Origin: Bacteroidales bacterium
GTDB lineage: Bacteria; Bacteroidota; Bacteroidia; Bacteroidales; UBA10428
Assembly (NCBI GenBank): GCA_016935595.1
Contig: JAFGQQ010000306.1
Span: 1 to 13,180, forward strand
Direction: 5' to 3'
DNA: 13,180 bases
Shown here: one piece after another, positions 5,739-12,026 of the stretch
Position numbering within the stretch: position 1 is the stretch's first letter
Layout: every line of letters begins with the position of its first letter
Translations under genes and position numbers: made by a program
Notes under the pieces: generated by a model
What the model was told of the DNA's origin: nothing
The model's database searches: none
The model's input: only the letters and a program-made list of their open reading frames with translations

Positions 5739-7265
5739 ATGAAAATAACGAATTATACTGGTTTTGATAATGAGAAATATTTAAATGCTCAAACAAAAGC
5801 AATTCTTGAGAGGGTAAACCGTTTCAACCATAAGTTATATATAGAGTTTGGCGGGAAAATATTAAACGATTATCATGCTGCACGGGTACTGCCCGGATTT
5901 GACCCGAATGTAAAAATGCGGTTATTGCAAATGCTTAAAGATAAAATTGATGTGATTTTATGTATACATGCAGGAGATATTGAAAGAAAAAAAATCAGGG
6001 CTGATTTCGGGATTACTTACGATGTAGATGCTCTAAAAACTATTGATGATTTCAGGGAATGGGGGATTGATATAACTGCGGTTGTTATTACACGTTACCA
6101 GGATCAGCCTCCTGTTAAAGCATTTAAAAATAAACTTGAACTTAATGGCGTTAAAGTTTATACACATCATTCCATTAAAGGGTATCCTGCAAATATTGAT
6201 ACAATTGTCAGCGATGACGGGTATGGATCGAATGAATATATTCATACTACCAAACCTATTGTTATAGTTACCGGGCCTGGCCCCGGCAGTGGCAAACTGG
6301 CTACATGCCTGTGCAATCTATACCATGAATACAAAAAGGGTATAAAAGCAGGATATGCAAAATTCGAAACATTCCCAATCTGGGACCTTTCCGTTGACCA
6401 TAAAGTAAATATTGCTTATGAGGCTGCAACGGTTGACTTGAATGATGTAGTTCTTATCGATAATCACCATTTAAAAGCCTATTCTATAGAAACAGTTAAT
6501 TATAACCGTGATATTGAAGCATTTCCGCTGTTAAAAAGGATTATTGAAAAGATTACCGGCGAAAAAGCTATGTACCAGTCACCAACTGACATGGGTGTGA
6601 ATTGTGCCAGCGCCGGGATTATAAATGATGAAATAATACAAGCAGCGTCGCACCAGGAAATTATCAGAAGGTATTTCAGATGTGCTGTTGAATATGTAAT
6701 GGGGCTGGTAGACAAGGATATACTTGATCGTGCAGAAATTATAATGCAAAAAGTTGATGCAAAAGTTGAAAACCGAACTACCGTGCTACCTGCAAGGCAG
6801 GCTGCAAGTGAAGCAAGAAGCAAAGGAAAAGGAAGTGAGGGTATTTTTTGCGGCGCAGCTATTGAATTGCAGGATGGAACAATAATTACCGGCAAAAATT
6901 CACCGCTTTTACATGCGGCATCAAGTCTTATTATAAATGCAGTGAAGCATTTGGCCGGAATACCTGATAATATATACTTGTTGCCAAAAAATATAATCGA
7001 CTCGGTTGCTTATCTTAAAAAAGATATTTTAAAAGGTAAAATGGTCAGCCTTGACCTCGAAGAGACATTAATATCGCTTAGCATAAGTGCTTTATCAAAT
7101 CCGGCTGCACAATTGGCATTAGATAAAATGGAATGTTTAAAAAATTGTGAAGTACATTTAACCCATATACCAACACCAGGCGATGAAGCCGGACTTCGAA
7201 AGCTGCGGGTAAATCTTACATGCGATCCGGAATTTTCTGCCAAAAGCCTTTTTATTGGAAGTTAA
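5739..7265 (+). CDS. UPF0371 / DUF1846 family protein
   Basis: A 508-residue cytoplasmic protein of the DUF1846 family (PF08903, UPF0371), found in many anaerobes and Firmicutes and in some Bacteroidota. Its function is not established, although structures have been solved by structural genomics. The most striking motif is a Gly-rich, P-loop-like turn, TGPGPGSGKLATC, at 178-190, followed by an Asp- and His-rich central segment (IWDLSVDHKVN 214-224; LIDNHHLKAYS 239-249). PTDMGVNCAS lies at 282-291 and LPARQAASEAR at 350-360. No signal peptide or membrane segment is seen, and the length matches full-length members. It is transcribed alone, divergent from dnaG, and converges with a minus-strand hydrolase only 17 bases beyond its stop. 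The phosphate-binding motif suggests a nucleotide or sugar-phosphate ligand; that is inference. Confidence 0.93.
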   Translation: MKITNYTGFDNEKYLNAQTKAILERVNRFNHKLYIEFGGKILNDYHAARVLPGFDPNVKMRLLQMLKDKIDVILCIHAGDIERKKIRADFGITYDVDALKTIDDFREWGIDITAVVITRYQDQPPVKAFKNKLELNGVKVYTHHSIKGYPANIDTIVSDDGYGSNEYIHTTKPIVIVTGPGPGSGKLATCLCNLYHEYKKGIKAGYAKFETFPIWDLSVDHKVNIAYEAATVDLNDVVLIDNHHLKAYSIETVNYNRDIEAFPLLKRIIEKITGEKAMYQSPTDMGVNCASAGIINDEIIQAASHQEIIRRYFRCAVEYVMGLVDKDILDRAEIIMQKVDAKVENRTTVLPARQAASEARSKGKGSEGIFCGAAIELQDGTIITGKNSPLLHAASSLIINAVKHLAGIPDNIYLLPKNIIDSVAYLKKDILKGKMVSLDLEETLISLSISALSNPAAQLALDKMECLKNCEVHLTHIPTPGDEAGLRKLRVNLTCDPEFSAKSLFIGS

Positions 7266-7282
7266 TATATTGTTATAAATAA

Positions 7283-8302
7283 TTAAAAAACCGAATCCAG
7301 GAATTCAATCATTTTATCCAGCGCTGTGGGGGCATCTCTCCTGAAATTTGTACCTAAAAATTCATTATTCCATGAATCAAGAAAAGCGTGAGGTTTTCCT
7401 TCATATTCCCAGTATTCTATATCCTGTCCGTTTTCCTTGCATTTTGCCACGTATTGTTTAATTATTTCCGGTTTTGTGGTCTGGTCGTTTGAACCAACAA
7501 GGCAAAATTGCGGAGGTAGCATGCGTTCTGTAACATCAGGAATATTATAAATAGGAGAGACCATCTGATAATATTCCGGGTTTTCTTTTGCGTTAATTGA
7601 ATCCCCAAAGATTCCACGGGCCTTAATCCCGGCAAATAGCCAGAAAATATTTGAGTCCGATTCAAAACTTTCAAAACCATTCGAATATAAATCAACTGCA
7701 GGATAACTTAAGATTGCAGCCTGGACTTCAATTTCATCTTTACCGGCATACTCTTCGGCTGTAATATTTTCCGGAAGGTAACTCGGATTAAAACCTAAGG
7801 GATTGGCATTAAATCCGGAAGAGATTAGTTTTTTACCATTCAGAATTACCATGGCAGCCATTTGACCTCCTGCACTGTCGCCTGTAACAGCAATTTTATC
7901 GGGATTACCTTTGTATTTCGATATATTTTCTTTAACCCAGATTACAGCTCCAAAAACATCTTCAAGGATCTGGTTTATTTTGGTTGTGTTGTTATTATCG
8001 CCAAGCAACCTGTAATTAACATTACAAACAATATATTCCGAGTGTTCAACGAGATAAACCGACATGCTGTCCATTACCATTTTGTTATTTATCAGCCATC
8101 CACCTCCATGATAAATTATAATAACTGGATATTTTTCTTTACCTGTTTGTGGTATGTATATATCCATAGTAAGGGTAATTCCGTCGACCTTTGTCCATTC
8201 AATGTCTTTAATAACTGAAAAAGAATTTGTGGTTGCTTTTAAATTAAAATGAACCAGGATTAATAAACTAATTCCAAAAAATAAAAATGTAGTATTTTTC
8301 AT
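7283..8302 (-). CDS. Exported alpha/beta-hydrolase, HSL/BD-FAE-type carboxylesterase
   Basis: A 339-residue serine hydrolase of the hormone-sensitive-lipase-like group, close to the esterases often annotated as alpha/beta hydrolase fold-3 or BD-FAE (ferulic-acid esterase-like) in Bacteroidota. The oxyanion-hole motif HGGGW is at 65-69. The nucleophile is Ser143 in GDSAGG (141-146), with Asp273 (GSNDQTTKP) and His305 (KPHAF) completing the triad. Residues 1-23 form a signal peptide with a hydrophobic core (FLFFGISLLILVHF), so it acts in the periplasm or outside the cell. A segment between the nucleophile and the acid, about 160-245, is enlarged and probably forms the lid. The likely activity is hydrolysis of acyl esters on small molecules or plant polysaccharides; the substrate is not determinable. 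It is a single gene, converging on the UPF0371 gene with a 17-base gap and no visible terminator. Confidence 0.92.
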   Translation of the reverse strand: MKNTTFLFFGISLLILVHFNLKATTNSFSVIKDIEWTKVDGITLTMDIYIPQTGKEKYPVIIIYHGGGWLINNKMVMDSMSVYLVEHSEYIVCNVNYRLLGDNNNTTKINQILEDVFGAVIWVKENISKYKGNPDKIAVTGDSAGGQMAAMVILNGKKLISSGFNANPLGFNPSYLPENITAEEYAGKDEIEVQAAILSYPAVDLYSNGFESFESDSNIFWLFAGIKARGIFGDSINAKENPEYYQMVSPIYNIPDVTERMLPPQFCLVGSNDQTTKPEIIKQYVAKCKENGQDIEYWEYEGKPHAFLDSWNNEFLGTNFRRDAPTALDKMIEFLDSVF

Positions 8303-8609
8303 ATAGGTATTTTTAGGTTTAAATAAAGATAAAGAAATAATTACTTAGATAAAAATTATTTTATTATACCTGATTACTTTAATGAAAATAATAATTATTA
8401 CTTTACTTAAAAAAAGTAAAATAAATCAAACAAAAACCATCCTGAACTATATCAATTAGTTTTTAATACCTGTTAGGTATACCATTCTGATTACTAATAT
8501 TTTTTCCAACACTTAAATCGCATTTTTAATAATCATTTAAGCACATTAAAAGAATATTTCATAAGTTGAGTTAAGTTCAGGACAGTTAAACAAAGATTTA
8601 TGTTAGTAT
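8303..8609. other. 307-base AT-rich gap between the hydrolase and the 78-aa protein gene
   Basis: No gene is apparent. On the minus strand this gap holds the leader of the hydrolase and the trailer of the 78-aa protein gene. Two structures are visible. One is a 7-bp hairpin TTTACTT-AAAAA-AAGTAAA at 8402-8420. The other is a spaced 9-bp inverted repeat, TCCTGAACT at 8440-8448 and AGTTCAGGA at 8574-8582. For the hydrolase the best -7 candidate on the minus strand is TATCTTTA (about 8322-8329), one base from TAnnTTTG, with no convincing -33 element. Confidence 0.4.
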
Positions 8610-8846
8610 TTACTTTAGTAGTAAAAAACTGCCATCATCATTTTCCAACCCTTTTCTAATCCACCGCATTAATTGTATTGCTTTAAATTCAGGCATTAGG
8701 TAAGTGGCTTTCCAGTCATCGCTGCAGCTGTTAATTTCAAGCTGGTATAAATGACTGGCTATTTGTATTATATAAAACACTTTTCCCTCACAAACATGCG
8801 AAAGAATTGCTTTTGTTCCTTGTACTATTGTTTTTAATGTTTCCAT
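8610..8846 (-). CDS. Small conserved-looking protein of unknown function (78 aa)
   Basis: The protein begins METLKTIVQG and has 78 residues with an alternating pattern that suggests an antiparallel beta sheet (GKVFYIIQIASHLYQLEI) followed by a helix (FKAIQLMRWIRKGLEND). It has no signal peptide and no membrane segment. I recall similar short proteins with a KAIxLMRWIRKG-like ending annotated as hypothetical in Bacteroidota, but I cannot name a family. An upstream ATG at 8921 would add 25 residues rich in Cys, Thr and Phe with no domain character. The 8846 start is favoured because the conserved-looking part begins there. It appears monocistronic: two hairpins and a minus-strand terminator lie upstream, and the next minus-strand gene (the hydrolase) is 307 bases away. 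Real gene: probable. Function: unknown. Confidence 0.66.
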   Translation of the reverse strand: METLKTIVQGTKAILSHVCEGKVFYIIQIASHLYQLEINSCSDDWKATYLMPEFKAIQLMRWIRKGLENDDGSFLLLK

Positions 8847-8940
8847 AATTATATTTTTTAAATGTATTGTCCTGAATATACAGGTATATGTAGTAAAACA
8901 TGATTTACTGTTTATCTGCAACTAATGCTATTAAAACAGC

Positions 8941-8997
8941 GGTATTCAGATAGAATACCTTATTAAAGGCTATTTCCGGATGATGTATACCATCCGG
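8941..8997. other. Two tandem strong hairpins upstream of the 78-aa protein gene
   Basis: GGTATTC (8941-8947) pairs with GAATACC (8953-8959) around AGATA. Sixteen bases further on, CCGGATG (8976-8982) pairs with CATCCGG (8991-8997) around an 8-base loop that contains GTATAC. AAGG (8966-8969) and CCTT (9000-9003) could add an outer stem to the second hairpin. On the minus strand these lie 95-150 bases before the 78-aa protein's start, downstream of the terminator at 9076-9107. They could therefore sit in its 5' leader or promoter region. They have no T-run, so they are not plain terminators. Confidence 0.45.
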
Positions 8998-9075
8998 GCT
9001 CCTTAAAAATAAAGCAGAGTAATAATTTTTTTATATTATAAAATAATATGTTATATGTAAAATAGGACATCATTT

Positions 9076-9107
9076 TAAAATAAAAAACCCGGACTTTTCA
9101 GCCCGGG
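9076..9107 (-). terminator. Intrinsic terminator reading leftward, GAAA tetraloop
   Basis: Read on the minus strand, the stem CCCGG/CCGGG (9103-9107 with 9088-9092), one mismatch, then CT/AG, is capped by a GAAA tetraloop (9096-9099). Six T's follow at once (9087-9082) and then more A/T. GC stem, GNRA loop and T-tract together are the standard form of a strong rho-independent terminator. Its direction rules out service to the sensor kinase. It ends the short minus-strand unit that starts near 9242. On the plus strand no T-run follows, so it is one-directional. Confidence 0.82.
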
Positions 9108-9135
9108 CAAGTAATAATTTTATAGTTATTGTAAT

Positions 9136-9222
9136 TTATTTAATCCCCGGGATATATCTTTTCCATTCGTCTTTGATAAGACGGCCAGAATTAACTTTAC
9201 TATTTTTATAAAAACAAATCAT
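9136..9222 (-). CDS. Candidate 28-codon small protein between its own promoter and terminator
   Basis: A short ORF from ATG (9222-9220) to TAA (9138-9136), starting MICFYKNSKVNSGR and ending IPGIK. The product is basic, with about eight Lys/Arg, one Cys and one Trp, and has no membrane segment. The middle (GRLIKDEWKRYIPG) reads like genuine protein rather than random AT-rich translation. The ATG is about 20 bases after the predicted transcription start, and the stop is about 30 bases before the terminator hairpin. The ORF therefore fills a self-contained transcript of about 160 bases. Upstream of the ATG, AGGTAACGG offers weak purine-rich pairing. The alternative is that the transcript is a noncoding RNA and the ORF is incidental. 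I recognise no family. Confidence 0.45.
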   Translation of the reverse strand: MICFYKNSKVNSGRLIKDEWKRYIPGIK

Positions 9223-9248
9223 TCCGTTACCTGATATTTTGTAAATTG

Positions 9249-9279
9249 CAAAAATAATAGAACAATCTTAACCATCAAA
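9249..9279 (-). promoter_or_regulatory. Consensus Bacteroidota housekeeping promoter, leftward
   Basis: On the minus strand, TTTG (9279-9276) is followed by exactly 19 bases and TATTTTTG (9256-9249). This fits the Bacteroidota primary-sigma consensus (-33 TTTG, about 19-21 bases, -7 TAnnTTTG) without mismatch, and a C follows as in TAnnTTTGY. Transcription should begin near 9242 and run into the terminator at 9107-9076. The boxes lie just before the sensor kinase start at 9296, so this promoter is divergent from the kinase gene. It may compete with, or be controlled together with, the kinase's own unseen promoter. Confidence 0.72.
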
Positions 9280-9295
9280 ATTTATTCTGATTTTA

Positions 9296-11266
9296 ATGAG
9301 GTTAACCTTTATTACAGAAGCAAAAAAAAGAAGACGATTTTACTTCAATTATCTTATATTATTAATGTTTATTTTCAACATTTCAGATGGAGCCGAGATC
9401 GACAGCTTATTAAACCAATTAACTATAGTCAAAGAAAAAGATAAAGTAAGTACATTAATAAATATATCACGCTACTACTATATACATGGCGATTCAATTG
9501 GAATAAAATATGCCCGGGAGGCAGTTGATACATCCATAATAATGGATTATGTTGAAGGTATTGGTCAGGCACAGTTATTCCTAGGACTTACTTATGATAT
9601 ATTCAATTCTGATTCAGCTTTAAAGTATTACATCCTTTCTTCTGATAATTTAGTTAAGCTAAACCATCCCTGGACATCATACGGTTATATTAATGCCACT
9701 AATGTTTATATCGACAAAGGATGGTTTCCTGAAGCACTGGAATATGCCCTGAAAACGTTGGAAGTTAACGAGCTGGAAGCAGATACTGTAAAAATGGCTA
9801 AAATAATGTCATTAATCGGATATATTCATAATAAGCTGAATAATTATAATGAAGCCTACGACTGGCAAAAAAAGGCTTTAAAAATACTGGGCACAAAGGA
9901 GGAATATGAACAAATAGGCTTGATTTACGGAAGAATCGGTATCTTGTTTGATGAACAGGAAATTTTTGACAGCGCCTTTTATTACAACCGGAAAGCAGTT
10001 AATTATTTTAACAAGGCCGGGACCTTGTTTTATGTTTCTCAATGGATGTCAAATATAGGTAATACATATATTAAGTTAGGTAAATGGAATGAAGCAGAAA
10101 AATATCTTACACAATCAATAAACGGATATCTTGATGACGATCAAAAAGCAATAGTATATAACAATCTTGCCAAAGTATATATTGAAACTCGTAGATTTAA
10201 CAAAGCAAAACAAATGCTCGACAGTGCAGCTTTTTTAGCTAAAAATTTTAAGCAAAATATATTTTTAAACGAGACCTGGTACCGGTATTATGAGTTGAAC
10301 CAGGCTAAAGGAAATATTCCCGAAGCTTTAAAATATTATATAAAATATGCTTCATTAAAAGATTCTATGCTTAATATCAAAAAAACCGAACAAATTGCCC
10401 AAATGCAGGTAAGATTTGATACTGAGCAAAAGGAAAAGGAACTTATCCTTGAAAAAGCCGAAAAAGAAAGAATTGAAAAGGAATACTATATAGCCCGCTT
10501 ATCTGCCAGTAAACGCCAGAAATGGATATGGGCAGTTTCTGTTTTTGCAATTATTATTATCTTAATAGTATTGATTGTAATGCAACGGATAAAGCAAAGA
10601 GCTGTTGAAGAAAAAGATCAGGCAATAATCCATGAAAAGGAAAAGGGCCTCGAAGCAGTGATTTTTGCGCAGGAAGAAGAAAGAAAAAGGGTGGCAAAAG
10701 AACTTCACGATGGAGTAGGCCAGCAAATCAGTGCAATAAACTTAAATTTCCAGGTCCTGGTAAAAAAAATAATTTCAATTTCTGAAGACTTAAAACCGGA
10801 AACGGATAAAATTAAAAGCCTGATAATTGATACAGCAAATGATGTACGCACAATTTCGCACCAGATGATGCCAAGGGCTTTAACTGAGTACGGTCTGGTT
10901 GAGGCGCTTGAAGATATGTTAGAAAAAAGCTTTTCTGGTGGGGAGATTAGCTATAATTTTCAACACAGCAATATGGATGAACGTTTACCTCAGAATATTG
11001 AAATAGGTTTATATCGTATTACACAGGAACTAATCAATAATATTATTAAACATTCTGAGGCAACGCTGGTGGAAATACAATTAATTAAAAATGATACTCA
11101 CTGCATATTAATGGTGCATGACAATGGTAAAGGAATTGATTCTGAAAAGTCTGATGGTATTGGTATTTTAAATATGAATAGCAGGATAAATGCCTTAAAA
11201 GGTGAGCTAAACCTTGAGTCGGATGCCGCTAATGGGACAACTGCTATTGTAAAAATTAAACTATAA
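9296..11266 (+). CDS. TPR-repeat sensor histidine kinase (NarL/HisKA_3 type)
   Basis: The sensor of a two-component system, 656 residues. The N-terminus has a basic stretch (KKRRR, 10-14) and a hydrophobic segment (about 15-30) acting as signal peptide or anchor. A periplasmic helical region of tetratricopeptide repeats spans about 45-355, with TPR-like units visible around 130-160, 168-200, 206-240, 248-275 and 285-312. A Glu/Lys-rich coiled coil (about 362-405) leads to one transmembrane helix at 409-429. The cytoplasmic part has the HisKA_3 dimerisation helix with phospho-acceptor His471 in ELHDGVGQQ. The ATPase domain follows, with the N-box QELINNIIKHSE (577-588), DNGKGID (609-615) and GIGILNM (621-627). 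No ligand domain other than TPRs is present, so it may sense a peptide or a protein partner. The response regulator starts on the very next base. Confidence 0.96.
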   Translation: MRLTFITEAKKRRRFYFNYLILLMFIFNISDGAEIDSLLNQLTIVKEKDKVSTLINISRYYYIHGDSIGIKYAREAVDTSIIMDYVEGIGQAQLFLGLTYDIFNSDSALKYYILSSDNLVKLNHPWTSYGYINATNVYIDKGWFPEALEYALKTLEVNELEADTVKMAKIMSLIGYIHNKLNNYNEAYDWQKKALKILGTKEEYEQIGLIYGRIGILFDEQEIFDSAFYYNRKAVNYFNKAGTLFYVSQWMSNIGNTYIKLGKWNEAEKYLTQSINGYLDDDQKAIVYNNLAKVYIETRRFNKAKQMLDSAAFLAKNFKQNIFLNETWYRYYELNQAKGNIPEALKYYIKYASLKDSMLNIKKTEQIAQMQVRFDTEQKEKELILEKAEKERIEKEYYIARLSASKRQKWIWAVSVFAIIIILIVLIVMQRIKQRAVEEKDQAIIHEKEKGLEAVIFAQEEERKRVAKELHDGVGQQISAINLNFQVLVKKIISISEDLKPETDKIKSLIIDTANDVRTISHQMMPRALTEYGLVEALEDMLEKSFSGGEISYNFQHSNMDERLPQNIEIGLYRITQELINNIIKHSEATLVEIQLIKNDTHCILMVHDNGKGIDSEKSDGIGILNMNSRINALKGELNLESDAANGTTAIVKIKL

Positions 11267-11914
11267 ATGATGATTGACAAAGAATATACAATAATTGTAG
11301 CCGATGATCATGAAATTATGCTTGATGGGTTATCGAAAATTATTAATTCAGAACCCGGATTAAAAGTTATTGGCACGGCAAAAAACGGGAAAGAATTAGT
11401 AGGTTATGTTGAAACCGTTATTCCTGATATATGTATAATAGATATCGAAATGCCCGAAATGAATGGATTACAAGCTTCAGAATTATTGTTAAAAAAATAT
11501 GAAGGGATTAAAATCCTTATTCTTACAATGTATAAGGAAAAAAGTATTTTGAAAAAAGTTAGGGACATGGGTATAAAGGGATATGTTAATAAAACCTGCG
11601 ATAGTGATGAACTGATTTTTGCTATCAGGCAAATTTTAAAAGGTAAAACATATTTTTCAGAGGATGGTTTTGAACAAAGTAATAAAACAGTTGAAATTAA
11701 TTCTTCCGAGATGATGAGAATTTCATCATTAACCAAACGGGAACTTGAAATAATTAAACTCTTATGCGAGGGATATACAAACAGTAAAATTGCCAGAAGT
11801 TTATTTATAAGCAAAAAAACAGTTGATAATCACCGGAACAACATTATGAAAAAACTTGAAGTTCATAATGTGGTTGAGTTAACCAGATTATGCATAAAAA
11901 ATAATCTTCTGTAA
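11267..11914 (+). CDS. NarL/LuxR-family response regulator
   Basis: The DNA-binding partner of the upstream kinase, 215 residues. The receiver domain occupies about 7-125, with acidic pocket Asp13 and Asp14, phospho-acceptor Asp59 (IIDIEMPEMNG), switch Thr87 (ILTMYK) and Lys109 (VNKT). A LuxR-type helix-turn-helix lies at about 153-212, with LTKRELEIIKLLCEGYTN, then IARSLFISKKTVDNH as scaffold and recognition helices. All catalytic receiver residues are present, so phosphorylation from His471 of the kinase is expected. The kinase stop TAA abuts the first ATG (TAA-ATG-ATG), so start at 11267 or 11270 is equally possible and translation is likely coupled. No operator could be identified nearby. 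Confident on family and partner; target genes unknown. Confidence 0.97.
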   Translation: MMIDKEYTIIVADDHEIMLDGLSKIINSEPGLKVIGTAKNGKELVGYVETVIPDICIIDIEMPEMNGLQASELLLKKYEGIKILILTMYKEKSILKKVRDMGIKGYVNKTCDSDELIFAIRQILKGKTYFSEDGFEQSNKTVEINSSEMMRISSLTKRELEIIKLLCEGYTNSKIARSLFISKKTVDNHRNNIMKKLEVHNVVELTRLCIKNNLL

Positions 11915-11966
11915 TATAGGGTTTTGTACCTATAATACCAGATAATTAAACTTATTGAAATAATAT

Positions 11967-11974
11967 TATTTTTG
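11967..11974 (+). promoter_or_regulatory. Possible -7 promoter element for the secreted repeat protein
   Basis: TATTTTTG followed by TAC matches the Bacteroidota -7 consensus TAnnTTTGY exactly. It lies 52 bases before the ATG at 12027, giving a leader of about 45 bases. No TTTG or TTG occurs at the required 19-21-base spacing upstream; the nearest TTG, at 11954, is too close. The promoter may be weak or activator-dependent, possibly on the neighbouring response regulator. The region is so T-rich that a chance match is quite possible. Confidence 0.35.
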
Positions 11975-12026
11975 TACTTTTTTTGATGTAATTTAAGATT
12001 AATATGTTTAACTAAATACAATAATT

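Noticed and set aside
6500..6895. 131-codon minus-strand frame inside the UPF0371 gene
   Set aside because: It is fully antisense to a well-supported gene, has no family character and no promoter.
7862..8218. 118-codon plus-strand frame inside the hydrolase gene
   Set aside because: It is antisense to the part coding for HGGGW and GDSAGG of the hydrolase; a composition artefact.
8847..8921. 25-residue N-terminal extension of the 78-aa protein
   Set aside because: The extra residues are Cys/Thr/Phe-rich with no pattern, and METLKTIV is the more plausible beginning.
9088..9107. Hairpin 9088-9107 as a plus-strand terminator or attenuator before the sensor kinase
   Set aside because: On the plus strand no T-run follows the stem. 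The T-tract lies only on the minus-strand side.
11404..11814. 136-codon minus-strand frame inside the response regulator gene
   Set aside because: It is antisense to an intact receiver/LuxR gene, with hydrophobic low-complexity translation.
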